Of a stretch of DNA of 48,209 bases, positions 17,159-26,127 are shown piece after piece; within the stretch, counting starts at the first letter, position 1; each line of letters opens with the position of its first letter. The position numbers and the translations under genes are program-made. The notes beneath the pieces are model-generated. The model saw nothing but the letters and a program-made list of their open reading frames with translations. It was not told the DNA's origin and did not search any database. The DNA comes from an uncultured bacterium (GTDB lineage Bacteria > Bacillota > Clostridia > Oscillospirales > Ruminococcaceae), in the NCBI GenBank assembly GCA_905214345.1, contig CAJMLV010000021.1, forward strand, positions 1 through 48,209, written 5' to 3'.

Positions 17159-18568
17159 ATGAAAAAAGTAAAAATCCTTTCTGCTGGTCTGGCCTGCTGC
17201 ATGGCTCTGTCGATGGCAGCCTGCAGCTCCAATGGTTCGACCGGTACATCCAGCTCCACCCAAACTGCGGAGACCGGCACCGCGGCCAGCGGCGACAAGG
17301 TCACCATTACGGTGTGGACCAAAAACCGCCACGACCTGGAGTACATGACCGAGGTCGTGGAGAAGTTCAACGCCTCCAATGACCACATCTACATTGACTA
17401 TGTGGTCCAGAGCGACAACTTCGAGAACCTGGTCCAGATGGCGGTTTCTTCCGGCGACGCCCCCGACGTCATCAGCAACGGCAACGACGCCAGCTTTACG
17501 GACTTTGCCACCAACGGCATCATCCTGCCGATCAACGAATACCTGGAAAAGGATGAAACCTACTGCACCGTCAACGAAGCCTACGATCATCTGTACGAAG
17601 GCATCAACGTGGTGGGCGAGGACATCTACTGGATTCCCTGCGGCAAGCGCAGCGGCACCCGCATGATCGTGAACCAGGACATCATGGACAAGAACAGCCT
17701 GGAATTCCCCACCACCCTGGAAGGTCTGGTGGAAACCTGCGCCACCATCTCTGAAAACGGCGGCGGCGTGGAATACGGCATGGTCATCCCCGGTGCCAGC
17801 AGCCCCTTCGAGCGCTGGATCGAAGGTTCCGCCGAAATGAGCGGCGTGGTTCCCTATGACTACGTCAACGGCCGCTTCGACTTCTCCGGCTATGCAGAGA
17901 TCCTGCAGTATGTCCGCGAGATCTTCAACACCAACGGCATGCTGCCCGGCAGCTCTTCCATGAAGGTTGACCCCTCCCGCGTGCAGTTCTCCGAAGGCGT
18001 TGTCGGTATGATGGGCAACGCTTCCCAGGAAGTTACCGTTCTGACCGAACAGTTCCCCGCCAAGTGCAACTGGAGCGTCTACGACATCCCGACCCTGACC
18101 GGTGAGATCAAGGGTGCCCTGTCCTGCAGCGCCAACAACGGTTACCAGATCGTTTCCACCACCAAGCATCCCGACGAAGCCTGGGAAGTCATTTCCTACT
18201 TCGGTTCTGAAGAAGTCCTGAAGGGTTACCTGGAAGGCGGCTACACCCTGCCCATGTCCGACTACATGGACGGCGTCATCGACAAGAGCAAGATCGGCCG
18301 TCTGGCAGACTTCTCCGGCGCTGATTACGAAGCCATCTACCCCGTCTGGCCCTCTGTGACTCCGGAAGGCGAAACTTACGATGTGGCCCTCTGGAACGCC
18401 TGCCTGCCCGACGGTCCCGACATTCAGCAGACCATCGACAACCTGAACGAAACCTATAACAAGGCTCTGGACGACGCAGTGGCCATGGGCAAGGTGCAGC
18501 GTCTGGTCATCAAGGACTTTGATCCCATGAACCCCGGCGCCGGCACGGTGGAGTACCTGAGCGAGTAA
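17159..18568 (+). CDS. Sugar ABC transporter substrate-binding lipoprotein 2
   Basis: A 469-residue extracellular solute-binding protein. It has a signal with lipobox SMAAC (lipid Cys 22), a Ser/Thr-rich linker, then VTITVWTKNRHDLEYMTEVV and the conserved VSSGDAPDVISNGNDASF segment. It delivers a carbohydrate ligand to the permeases at 18737 and 19681. The chosen start at 17159 follows ACAGGAGGAG; the longer in-frame start at 17060 would remove the signal from the N-terminus and lies across the promoter. It differs clearly from the lipoprotein at 9681, so the two importers probably serve different sugars. The neighbouring two-component pair is of a type that often controls such importers. Confidence 0.93.
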   Translation: MKKVKILSAGLACCMALSMAACSSNGSTGTSSSTQTAETGTAASGDKVTITVWTKNRHDLEYMTEVVEKFNASNDHIYIDYVVQSDNFENLVQMAVSSGDAPDVISNGNDASFTDFATNGIILPINEYLEKDETYCTVNEAYDHLYEGINVVGEDIYWIPCGKRSGTRMIVNQDIMDKNSLEFPTTLEGLVETCATISENGGGVEYGMVIPGASSPFERWIEGSAEMSGVVPYDYVNGRFDFSGYAEILQYVREIFNTNGMLPGSSSMKVDPSRVQFSEGVVGMMGNASQEVTVLTEQFPAKCNWSVYDIPTLTGEIKGALSCSANNGYQIVSTTKHPDEAWEVISYFGSEEVLKGYLEGGYTLPMSDYMDGVIDKSKIGRLADFSGADYEAIYPVWPSVTPEGETYDVALWNACLPDGPDIQQTIDNLNETYNKALDDAVAMGKVQRLVIKDFDPMNPGAGTVEYLSE

Positions 18569-18622
18569 ACCTGCCGGGTCTGAAAGACCCTCACAGAAAA
18601 AATCGGACATCACGATGACAGA

Positions 18623-18668
18623 GCGGAAGCACTGCAAAATAGAATGCCGTTGCAGTGCTTCCGCTTTT
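18623..18668 (+). terminator. Intra-operon terminator between binding protein 2 and its permease
   Basis: A perfect 15-bp stem (18623-18637 with 18650-18664), a 12-nt loop and TTTT. It is likely partial, since the permease gene 70 bp downstream has no clear promoter of its own. Confidence 0.75.
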
Positions 18669-18736
18669 CAGTGAAAGCAGGGAGTCTGCCCAGGTCGTTA
18701 CGGCCCAGAAAATACAGAAAGGAATGCCTGCAATAT

Positions 18737-19666
18737 ATGAACAAGACAAAGAAATTGGCTGTTGCCGCAAACGGCGGCCGGCAGAGCGGAAAAATTGCAC
18801 GTTGGGTGATGCTGGCACCGTCGCTTTTCTTGCTGCTGGTCTGCTCCATCTATCCCTTTTTGTGGATCTTGAAATATGTCTTTTACGACTATAACGGTTT
18901 CAAGGCTTATTTTGTGGGGCTCGACAACTTCGTCAGAGCATTTCAGGACAAAATTTTCTGGAGCAGCGTTGTGCATACCTTTGAATATGCTTTCCTGAAA
19001 CTGCTGTTCATCCTTCCGCTGTCCCTGACCACGGCCGTGCTGCTTCAGCGCAAGCGGCTGGGCGGCGGCCTGTTCCAGGGCATCTATTTTCTTCCCACCG
19101 TCATCAGCTCGGCAGTGTACAGCCTGATCTGGTATTTCATCTTCGCCACCTATAACGGTGTTCTGAACGGCTACCTGGAGATGGCCCATATCATCTCCAA
19201 TCCCATCGACTGGCTGGGAAGCAACAAGACCGCAATGATCGCCGTGGTCATCGTGGCAATCTGGGGCGGCTTCGGCAACTATATGATCCTCTTCCTGTCC
19301 GGCCTGACCAGCATTGACAAGTCGGTGTACGAAAGTGCCGAAATCGACGGCGCCAGCGGCCCCACCATGTTCTTCAAGATCACCCTGCCCATGCTGGGAC
19401 CCGTTCTTAAGGTGGTTATCATGCTGGCCATCACCACGGCGTTCAAGGATTACCAGTCCATCTTGGTTCTGACCAACGGCGGTCCCAACAACCGGACCCA
19501 TGTTATGTTCTCGTACATTTATCAGATGGTCTTCGGTACCTCCACCGGCGGCGCACAGCTCCAGATCGGCTACGGCTCGGTCCTGAGCATCATCGCGGCT
19601 GTGATCATTGGCGCTGTTACCGTCGTGTATCTGAAGTTCTCCAAGAAGATGGATGAAATTTACTGA
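18737..19666 (+). CDS. Sugar ABC transporter permease 2a (MalF type)
   Basis: A 309-residue inner-membrane protein with about six helices and an EAA loop ESAEIDGASGPTMFFKITLP. It is the first permease of the second CUT1 importer. The start at 18737 gives the MNKTKK N-terminus; AGAAAGGA is 13 bp upstream, a longer gap than usual, so translation may be modest. The in-frame start at 18644 lies inside the intra-operon hairpin and is rejected. It follows a 168-bp gap that holds the partial terminator, consistent with lower expression than the lipoprotein. Confidence 0.92.
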   Translation: MNKTKKLAVAANGGRQSGKIARWVMLAPSLFLLLVCSIYPFLWILKYVFYDYNGFKAYFVGLDNFVRAFQDKIFWSSVVHTFEYAFLKLLFILPLSLTTAVLLQRKRLGGGLFQGIYFLPTVISSAVYSLIWYFIFATYNGVLNGYLEMAHIISNPIDWLGSNKTAMIAVVIVAIWGGFGNYMILFLSGLTSIDKSVYESAEIDGASGPTMFFKITLPMLGPVLKVVIMLAITTAFKDYQSILVLTNGGPNNRTHVMFSYIYQMVFGTSTGGAQLQIGYGSVLSIIAAVIIGAVTVVYLKFSKKMDEIY

Positions 19667-19680
19667 TGTGGGAGGCTAAC

Positions 19681-20553
19681 ATGAAACCCAGAGAGACCCA
19701 TTCGGTAGAATCCACCAAGACAAAGGTCGTCAATTTCTTCGTCTTTGTCTGGCTGGCAATTCTGGCAATTTTTACCGTGTATCCGATCGTTTATATCGTT
19801 CTCGGCTCCTTCAAGACCAACAGTGAGCTGGTCAGCGGCGGCCTGAACATTTTCCCCGAACACTTCAACTTCGATAACTACGCCCAGGCGTGGGAAATGG
19901 CAAACTTCGCCCAGTATACTCTGAACAGCTTTATCATCGCGTTCGGTGTTATGGCAGTGTCTGTGTTCGTTTCCAGCATGGCGGGGTATGTATTTGCCCG
20001 GCAGGAGTTCCGTTTCAAAAAGGTGATCTTCGGCCTGCTGACCATGTTCATGTTCATCAACGTGGGCAGTGTTTCCCTGCGCCCTCTGTTTGAGCTGGCC
20101 AGCAAACTGGGGCTGAACAATTCCCTGTTCCCGGTCATTCTGATCTCGGCAGGTCTTTCCCAGGCTACCTACATCTTCCTGGTCAATGGTTTTATGCGTT
20201 CGGTGCCCCGTGAACTGGACGAGGCGGCCGCCATCGACGGGTGCTCTTTCTTCGGCACCTACTGGCGGATCATCCTGCCGGTCCTGCGTCCCGCCATGGC
20301 GACGGTGGCGCTGCTTTCCTTCCGCGGCGGCTGGAACGAGTACATTCTGCCTCAGGTCTTCACCATGACCCGTGAAGAACTCCGCCCGCTGACCGTTGGC
20401 GTTGTGGCCCTGCAGTATTCCGGTGACGGTGCCGCCGCCTGGAACATTCTGTTTGCGGGTTCGGCCATCGCCATCGTGCCGATTGTTGTGATCTACATCA
20501 TTCTCAACAAACAATTTATGAACGGTACAACGGCCGGTGCTGTCAAGGGATAA
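19681..20553 (+). CDS. Sugar ABC transporter permease 2b (MalG type)
   Basis: A 290-residue permease with six helices and an EAA loop DEAAAIDGCSFFGTYWRIIL. It ends KQFMNGTTAGAVKG, the usual MalG-type tail. It starts at 19681 after GTGGGAGG, 14 bp beyond the first permease. It completes a lipoprotein-permease-permease operon without an ATPase, so a shared MsmX/UgpC-type ATPase encoded elsewhere is expected for both importers in the window. A strong terminator follows at 20569. Confidence 0.93.
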   Translation: MKPRETHSVESTKTKVVNFFVFVWLAILAIFTVYPIVYIVLGSFKTNSELVSGGLNIFPEHFNFDNYAQAWEMANFAQYTLNSFIIAFGVMAVSVFVSSMAGYVFARQEFRFKKVIFGLLTMFMFINVGSVSLRPLFELASKLGLNNSLFPVILISAGLSQATYIFLVNGFMRSVPRELDEAAAIDGCSFFGTYWRIILPVLRPAMATVALLSFRGGWNEYILPQVFTMTREELRPLTVGVVALQYSGDGAAAWNILFAGSAIAIVPIVVIYIILNKQFMNGTTAGAVKG

Positions 20554-20568
20554 CCTGGTCCGCACGCA

Positions 20569-20610
20569 CAGCCTTCCCGGCATTTTGCCGGGAGGGCTGC
20601 GTTTGTTTGT
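20569..20610 (+). terminator. Terminator after ABC operon 2
   Basis: A 13-bp stem (20569-20581 with 20587-20599, one G-T pair), loop ATTTT, followed by the T-rich GCGTTTGTTTGT. Confidence 0.8.
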
Positions 20611-20639
20611 CTGGCAGGTGACTTTTCCGGCAAACATGG

Positions 20640-20645
20640 TAGAAT
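20640..20645 (+). promoter_or_regulatory. -10 element of the two-component operon
   Basis: TAGAAT preceded by TGG forms an extended -10; no good -35 is seen. It lies 44 bp before the response regulator start. Confidence 0.5.
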
Positions 20646-20688
20646 AAGCATAACGAATTGTGGAAAAACAATAGGGGTTGCACGAGCA

Positions 20689-22272
20689 ATGGAACAGGAA
20701 ATTACAGTATTGATCGTGGATGATGAGGAAGAAATCCGCAGAGGTCTGCGCCGGGTCATCCAAAAAGAACAGCCGGGGCTGCGATTTTTGGACAGTGTCG
20801 CCAATGGTGAGGAAGGCCTGAAAATGATCCGGGAATATCTGCCGGACATTGTGATCACCGACATCAACATGCCTGAAATGAGCGGCCTGGAGATGATCGC
20901 CAAAGCCCGGGAAGAAGGGTACAGCGGCAACTTTGTGGTCCTGAGCGGCTACGATGACTTCAAATATGCCCAAAAAGCCATCCGCTACGGGGTGGATGAT
21001 TACCTGATCAAACCGGTGGTGATCGACGACCTGCGGGAGATCGTGGAGCGTCTGAAAACCAAGATCCAGAAAAAATGGGAACAGCAGCATACCAAGGTGC
21101 AGCTTTCCCAGAACCTGAACAAGGCCAACCGGATCATTACCGAACAGAACTTTATTTCGGAATTTCTGCGCCGGGAACTCAGCGGCCGGTATCTCGGCGA
21201 GGCCATCCGGAAGGTGGACCCGGCCTTTGAAAACAGGCCCGCCTGTGCGGTGGTCTTTTACTTCTACCGGCAGGATATCACCGAGGATGAGGCGGCAGCC
21301 CGCAACGGTCTGAATGTGCTGTGCGGTTTCATCCGCCAGGAACTGTCGTCGTACCGCATCTGCATGGGGTACGACGGGCGCAACAGTGTGGTGGTGCTGC
21401 TCAGTGTCGATGCCCAGACCGAAGTCCGGGCGCTGCTGGGGCAGATCACAGACCATCTGTACCACCATTACCGGGTCCGCTGCTTTGCCGCTGTGGGGGA
21501 TACTGTGGAGGATTTCCGGGACATCACCCAATCCTATAAAAATGCGGCGCTGATCTCCACCTGGCATATATATCCCCAGTTGGGCAAGGTGGGGGACAAA
21601 TCCTTCCTTGAAAAGAAGAGCGTCTATTTTTCGGTGGACACCCAGCCGCTGATCCGCTGTGTCCGCTATGGGGACGCTGCGGCGGTCAAACAGGAGTTCC
21701 GGGAATACACGCAGAATCTCATGCTTCACGACGCCAAACCGGCACCGGCCTATCTTTTCAGCATGTATCATCTGCTGATCACCGAGGTGCGTACCCATGC
21801 CGGGGTGCCCCTGGATTCCTATACCGGCGATGCCTACCAGGCTATGCGGCAGTTTGACACCTTTGACGAGATCTACGATTGGGTGGAAAAGATCCTGGTG
21901 GACTATGCCAAGGAAATCTCCATCCATTATGTGGAACGGCAGGACCCCATCATCGAAAAGGCCATCGAATATATCAAATCCCATATCTGCCAGAAAATTT
22001 CGGCCGAGGATGTCTGCCGGCACATCGGTTTGTCCAAAACCTATTTCAGCAAGTATTTCAAGGAAAAGACTGACCTGAATTTCCGGGATTATCTCCTGGG
22101 GTTGAAGATCGACTATGCCCAGCAGAAACTGATGGAAAACAAGTACACGCCCAGCGAACTGGCCTCCCTGCTGGGATATGAGGAATACAGCTCTTTCAGC
22201 CGGGCGTTCAAGGCCCGGACCGGGTTCTCGCCCCAGGATTACCAGAAAGCCAACAGCGATTATCGCTTCTAA
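20689..22272 (+). CDS. Response regulator, receiver plus AraC-type DNA-binding domain (YesN-like)
   Basis: A 527-residue cytoplasmic regulator. The receiver domain (about 1-120) has the acidic pair D11-D12, phospho-acceptor D58 in VITDINMP and the conserved Lys in DDYLIKPV. A long middle region (about 130-420) is typical of the YesN class and its function is unclear. The C-terminus holds two helix-turn-helix units: ISAEDVCRHIGLSKTYFSKYF and the second with LASLLGYEEYSSFSRAFK. It should be phosphorylated by the kinase encoded 12 bp downstream and activate nearby transport and glycosidase promoters, several of which have poor -35 boxes. Direct repeats before operons in this island are candidate sites, but that link is inferred. 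Confidence 0.92.
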   Translation: MEQEITVLIVDDEEEIRRGLRRVIQKEQPGLRFLDSVANGEEGLKMIREYLPDIVITDINMPEMSGLEMIAKAREEGYSGNFVVLSGYDDFKYAQKAIRYGVDDYLIKPVVIDDLREIVERLKTKIQKKWEQQHTKVQLSQNLNKANRIITEQNFISEFLRRELSGRYLGEAIRKVDPAFENRPACAVVFYFYRQDITEDEAAARNGLNVLCGFIRQELSSYRICMGYDGRNSVVVLLSVDAQTEVRALLGQITDHLYHHYRVRCFAAVGDTVEDFRDITQSYKNAALISTWHIYPQLGKVGDKSFLEKKSVYFSVDTQPLIRCVRYGDAAAVKQEFREYTQNLMLHDAKPAPAYLFSMYHLLITEVRTHAGVPLDSYTGDAYQAMRQFDTFDEIYDWVEKILVDYAKEISIHYVERQDPIIEKAIEYIKSHICQKISAEDVCRHIGLSKTYFSKYFKEKTDLNFRDYLLGLKIDYAQQKLMENKYTPSELASLLGYEEYSSFSRAFKARTGFSPQDYQKANSDYRF

Positions 22273-22284
22273 AGGAATCATAGT

Positions 22285-24090
22285 ATGAATGCAGTCAAAG
22301 TCTTTTTTGCCAACCTGAAACTGCAGCACAAGATGATGCTGTGCTTTACACTGATTACGGCATTGCTGTTTCTGGTTATGGGCGTCTGTATCCGCAGCGA
22401 ATATTCCAGCCAGCGCATCTCGGACGAAAAAGCCAGGGTGGAGCAGGTCATGGAGGAGGGCAACGACACGTTTGCAAGAAACTACTCGCTGCTGCTCAGC
22501 AATACCTCCCGTATGCTGCTGGAAACCAACGTATTCAACGCCCTCAGCGACATCCGGACGGGGGAGAACATCCAGTATGCCCAGTATTACCAGCAGTTCA
22601 GTGAGCGGCTGTCGGACTTTGTCTTTCAGATGGAAATGCTGGATTCGGTCTGCTTTTTCTATAACGGTTTTTCCTACGGGTCACTGTATGGTGCGTGGAG
22701 CAACAATCCATACGGTGTGATGGACAAGTTTGAGGAAAGCGAGCAGGCCATCAACTTCTACCCGGCCAATTACACCGACCAGACCGAAAAAGCCGGCGTT
22801 TTTCCCATTGCCATCCAGGTTTCTTTTGAACGCACGCTGCGGGGCGAATCCCTGAGCTATTCAGGAAAGCGGGAAGATGAACCGCTCATTGTGTTCTGGG
22901 TCTTTGTCAAACAAGACTACATTGAAAATCTGCTCCAGATCCAGGCCACCAGCGCCACGGACCGGTTTTTCCTGGCCAATAAGGAAGGGGACTGGTTCAC
23001 CCCGCCGGATTCGGCTTTCGTGAGCGAACCTTATCCGGAAACGGTGGAAACCTTTATCCGCGAGACGGAACCCTGCCTCAACAAGGAAATCCAGACCGTG
23101 GGGGATACCTTCTATGTCAGCAAGATGCAGACGGATGTGCCGGGCATCTACCTGATTCATGTCTTTGCCAAGAGCACTGTGGAATACCAGAACCGCACCA
23201 TATACTCCATTCTCACGGTGATCTGGGTCATCTCGGTGCTGGCATTTTCAGGGCTCACGATCCTGGTCACCACCTTCCTCACCAAACCTTTTGAAGGGCT
23301 GCGGGAGATCATCCGCCAGATCAACAACGGCAGTTATGAACAGCCCAAGGTGTTCAAGTACCGGGACGAAGTGGGACTTCTGGGAACACAGATCAACCAG
23401 ATGTACCAGACCATCCAGAAACAGATCGAACAGATCAAGGAGGAAGAATCCCAGAAGGCCAAGGCGGAGATCCAGATGTATTCGGAACAGATCAACCCGC
23501 ACTTTTTGTACAACACACTGGAGTGCATCCACTTTCAGATCCTCAATGAACATACGGAAACTGCTGCCAAGATGATCGAAAGCCTGGGCCAGTATCTGCG
23601 CATCACCCTCAGCCAGGGGCAGCTGATGATTCCGCTGGAGCGGGAAATCTCCCACGTTACCCAGTACATGAACATCATCAATTCCCACTCGGAGGAAGCC
23701 AAGATCGCGTTTTCCTGCCACTGCGAACCGGAAGCGCTCCAGATGCCGGTCCTCAAACTGATTTTGCAGCCTCTGGTGGAAAACGCCGTCAAGCACGGAT
23801 TTTCCAAAGACCTGCGCAGCTATATTCTGCCGCCGGAAATATCCATTGAGATTCAGCAGAACGATGGATTCCTGGTGTATGAGATCATAGACAACGGCAA
23901 AGGCATCGACGTGAATCATGCCTGGGACTGCATCCGGCGCAGCTATGAGGAAAACGGAAAGCATTTCGGCCTGCACAACATCTACCAGCGCCTGATTTCC
24001 ACCTATGGGGAATCGGCGGGCATTGAGTTCGAAAGCATCCCGTACTTCCGCAATGTGGTACGCGTCAAGATCCCTTTGGACAAGGATTGA
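22285..24090 (+). CDS. Sensor histidine kinase (YesM-like, LytS/HisKA_7TM class)
   Basis: A 601-residue membrane sensor. One helix lies near residues 18-36 and a second near 305-335, enclosing a long extracellular sensing domain. A HAMP segment follows, then the histidine box EQINPHFLYNTLECIHF with H406 as phospho-acceptor, the N box LVENAVKHGF and the G box IDNGKGID. These are the marks of His_kinase plus HATPase_c proteins that pair with AraC-type response regulators. The extracellular domain probably senses a sugar or a loaded binding protein. It is transcribed with the regulator just upstream and ends at a bidirectional terminator shared with the GH28 gene. Confidence 0.93.
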   Translation: MNAVKVFFANLKLQHKMMLCFTLITALLFLVMGVCIRSEYSSQRISDEKARVEQVMEEGNDTFARNYSLLLSNTSRMLLETNVFNALSDIRTGENIQYAQYYQQFSERLSDFVFQMEMLDSVCFFYNGFSYGSLYGAWSNNPYGVMDKFEESEQAINFYPANYTDQTEKAGVFPIAIQVSFERTLRGESLSYSGKREDEPLIVFWVFVKQDYIENLLQIQATSATDRFFLANKEGDWFTPPDSAFVSEPYPETVETFIRETEPCLNKEIQTVGDTFYVSKMQTDVPGIYLIHVFAKSTVEYQNRTIYSILTVIWVISVLAFSGLTILVTTFLTKPFEGLREIIRQINNGSYEQPKVFKYRDEVGLLGTQINQMYQTIQKQIEQIKEEESQKAKAEIQMYSEQINPHFLYNTLECIHFQILNEHTETAAKMIESLGQYLRITLSQGQLMIPLEREISHVTQYMNIINSHSEEAKIAFSCHCEPEALQMPVLKLILQPLVENAVKHGFSKDLRSYILPPEISIEIQQNDGFLVYEIIDNGKGIDVNHAWDCIRRSYEENGKHFGLHNIYQRLISTYGESAGIEFESIPYFRNVVRVKIPLDKD

Positions 24091-24099
24091 ATCCAATTA

Positions 24100-24134
24100 A
24101 AAAAGCCGCATCCCAAAACGGGATGCGGCTTTTT
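24100..24134. terminator. Bidirectional terminator between kinase and GH28 genes
   Basis: A perfect 15-bp stem (24100-24114 with 24120-24134) with A5 at the left and T5 at the right, so it serves both converging genes. Confidence 0.9.
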
Positions 24135-24147
24135 GTGTCAGTGCAGG

Positions 24148-25719
24148 TTACCGGACGTCATACATCTTGATGTCGTCGCGGGTGTTGCAGCTGCGGGGGA
24201 CCACCTGGAAGTTTTCCAGCGTGACGTGGTCGGCATGGCGGACCCAGATGCCGCAGGCATCCACGTCGCCATGGGCGTTGCTTTCGGGGTAATCGTAAAG
24301 GAATTCATCGAACTTTTCGGGAATGAAGATCTTTTCTTCGTTGTCCCGGTAGACCATCTTGAAATCCTTCACGGTCAGGTTGCGGATGGGCTTGCGCACC
24401 TTGGTGCCGTCCGGCTTTTCGGTCTCAAAACCGGTGACGATGCAGGGCAGCTCGGCGTCGGTGGCGCTCACGTCCTCGATCAGAACGTTGCTGATGCTGC
24501 CGCCCCAGTACCGGTTGGCGTCCACCTGATCGGTATAGGGGTCCTTGTAACGGTTGCGCATGTTCAGGCAGATATACAGGGGGCAGACGATCTTGTCCAT
24601 GGTGATGTGGCGCAGGGTCACATTCTCCAGGTGAGTGCCGTCGCAGGAAACCAGCGTGATGCCGGAAACGGAACCGGGGTAGATGTCCGGCATGCACAGA
24701 TGGCAGTTTTCAAAGTAGACATTGCGGATGTCCCGGCCGGTCTCGGTGCCCACTTTCAGGGCGTTCATGACCGAAAGAACGGTGCAGTCCCGCACCACGA
24801 TGTTTTCCATGGCGCAGTCGCAATGGCCCATGCTCTTGATGACGATGCCGTCATCGGCGCAGGAAACAAAGCAGTGCTCGATCAGGACATTGCTGCTGTT
24901 GCTGATGTCGATGCCGTCGGTGTTGGCCACATGACGGTTGTCGTCAATGACCATATTGCGGACGGTCACATCAAAGCTCTTTTCCAGATTCAGGGTCCAG
25001 GCCATGGAACCGTGCAGGATGACGTTTTCGATGGACACATGGCGGCTGTTGCGTACATGGACCAGGAATCCGGGCCGTTCCAGGAAGGCCTTGCCTTCGC
25101 CGTACTTATCCTCGGCATAGCGGATGCGCTGCCGGTAGTAGTAACGCACGGTATCGGGAATGGTGTTGATCTCCTCCGCCTGGTCGCGGCGGGGAATGGC
25201 GGTGAGAGGGAAGGGTTTCAGGCTCGGCAGTTCACGGGGCTCGTAGACGTACCATTCGCCGTTTCCGCAGATGCGGCCGCCGCCGGTGATGACGACATTC
25301 TCCGCATCGGACACCAGCACGAAACCGCTGTTGCCGTGTTCGTTGCCCGCAATGCCCTCAGACAAAGCGGCCATCTCCCGCACATTGCGGGAGGCGACGA
25401 TCTCGGAATCTCCGGCAATGAAGAGGGTGGTGTTGGAAGGCAGGTACACGGCGCCCATCCAGTAGGAACCGCCGGCCACCAGAATGGTGCCGCCGCCGGC
25501 CTTTTCGCAGGCTTTGGCTGCAGCCAGGAAAGCCTGGGTGTTGAGCACTTCCTTTTCGGCTACCGCGCCGAAATCACGGATGTCAAAGACGTTTTCGCCC
25601 TGGGGCAGGGGCTGATGGGGATCGATATACTTTTCAAAAGGCAGATCGGCATAATAATCCCCGGGGTAAATGTGGCCGAATTCGGGATAGGTGGGTTCAT
25701 CATAAACTTTTGTTGCCAT
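24148..25719 (-). CDS. GH28 family glycoside hydrolase (polygalacturonase-like)
   Basis: A 523-residue protein with a right-handed beta-helix pattern. Two GH28 catalytic motifs are clear: ANTDGIDISNS (D268) and CADDGIVIKS (D289, D290). The third motif, usually GHG, appears as SVMNALKVG and so departs from true polygalacturonases; the family also includes rhamnogalacturonases and other uronidases. No signal peptide is seen, so it would act on imported oligosaccharides. The start at 25719 follows AAAAGGAG; the extension to 25785 lacks a site. It is convergent with the two-component genes and has its own promoter about 160 bp upstream. It fits pectin or uronide breakdown, as does the neighbouring GH88 remnant. 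Confidence 0.85.
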   Translation of the reverse strand: MATKVYDEPTYPEFGHIYPGDYYADLPFEKYIDPHQPLPQGENVFDIRDFGAVAEKEVLNTQAFLAAAKACEKAGGGTILVAGGSYWMGAVYLPSNTTLFIAGDSEIVASRNVREMAALSEGIAGNEHGNSGFVLVSDAENVVITGGGRICGNGEWYVYEPRELPSLKPFPLTAIPRRDQAEEINTIPDTVRYYYRQRIRYAEDKYGEGKAFLERPGFLVHVRNSRHVSIENVILHGSMAWTLNLEKSFDVTVRNMVIDDNRHVANTDGIDISNSSNVLIEHCFVSCADDGIVIKSMGHCDCAMENIVVRDCTVLSVMNALKVGTETGRDIRNVYFENCHLCMPDIYPGSVSGITLVSCDGTHLENVTLRHITMDKIVCPLYICLNMRNRYKDPYTDQVDANRYWGGSISNVLIEDVSATDAELPCIVTGFETEKPDGTKVRKPIRNLTVKDFKMVYRDNEEKIFIPEKFDEFLYDYPESNAHGDVDACGIWVRHADHVTLENFQVVPRSCNTRDDIKMYDVR

Positions 25720-25788
25720 GAGAGGTGACTCCTTTTTCGTGTTTGTTTGACAAGACAGCCGGAACCAACGAAAGAGCAGCGACAACAG

Positions 25789-25814
25789 TTTGATGAAAAA
25801 AGTTTTGATGAAAA
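25789..25814. repeat. Tandem TTTGATGAAAA repeat in the GH28 leader
   Basis: TTTGATGAAAA occurs at 25789-25799 and 25804-25814 (15-bp period), downstream of the GH28 transcription start, a position suited to a repressor or an RNA-level site. The binding factor is unknown. Confidence 0.45.
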
Positions 25815-25876
25815 GTGAATTTTGGAGGATCTTTTGGGCGATTGAGTCGCTTCAAAGAATAATCCCAGCCATAGTT

Positions 25877-25904
25877 ATTCTACCGCGAATACGGGAAAAG
25901 TCAA
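25877..25904 (-). promoter_or_regulatory. Promoter of the GH28 gene
   Basis: On the minus strand TTGACT (25904-25899), a 16-bp spacer and TAGAAT (25882-25877). The transcript starts near 25870, giving a leader of about 150 nt. Confidence 0.65.
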
Positions 25905-26073
25905 TGCTTTACCTGTGAGCAAAATGGACAAGAATTTCACTTTTTACCGACCATAGTTGTGGAAAAAGCGAAGGGGTTGCAGGGCGGAGCAGGCCGACGG
26001 GGCAAAAGGTTTTGAAAATGGCGGAAAAGCGCGTTGATAGGAGGAAAAGACGCTGATAGGCAGTTCCGGCCGG

Positions 26074-26118
26074 ATAATAAAAAGGGTGAAAGGCCCGGCC
26101 TTTCACCCTTTTTATTAT
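26074..26118. terminator. Terminator of the Ntn-hydrolase gene
   Basis: A near-perfect palindrome with 22-nt arms (26074-26095 and 26097-26118), A/T-rich at the ends and GGCC at the tip. On the minus strand it gives a long stem with TTTTTATTAT, 10 bp after the stop codon at 26128. Confidence 0.85.
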
Positions 26119-26127
26119 GTATGGCGC

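Larger units (their letters stand above)
25720..26073 (-). other. 354-bp region upstream of the GH28 gene
   Basis: No gene is supported. It contains the GH28 promoter (25877-25904), a tandem TTTGATGAAAA repeat in the leader (25789-25814), and further left of the minus-strand promoter an A/G-rich stretch (25920-26070) in which I see no other structure apart from a repeated GATAGG (26035-26040 and 26055-26060). Confidence 0.6.

Noticed and set aside
24133..25728. 531-codon open frame on the plus strand
   Set aside because: Shadow of the GH28 gene; the Val/Ala/Gly/Asp-rich translation shows no fold and no ribosome site.
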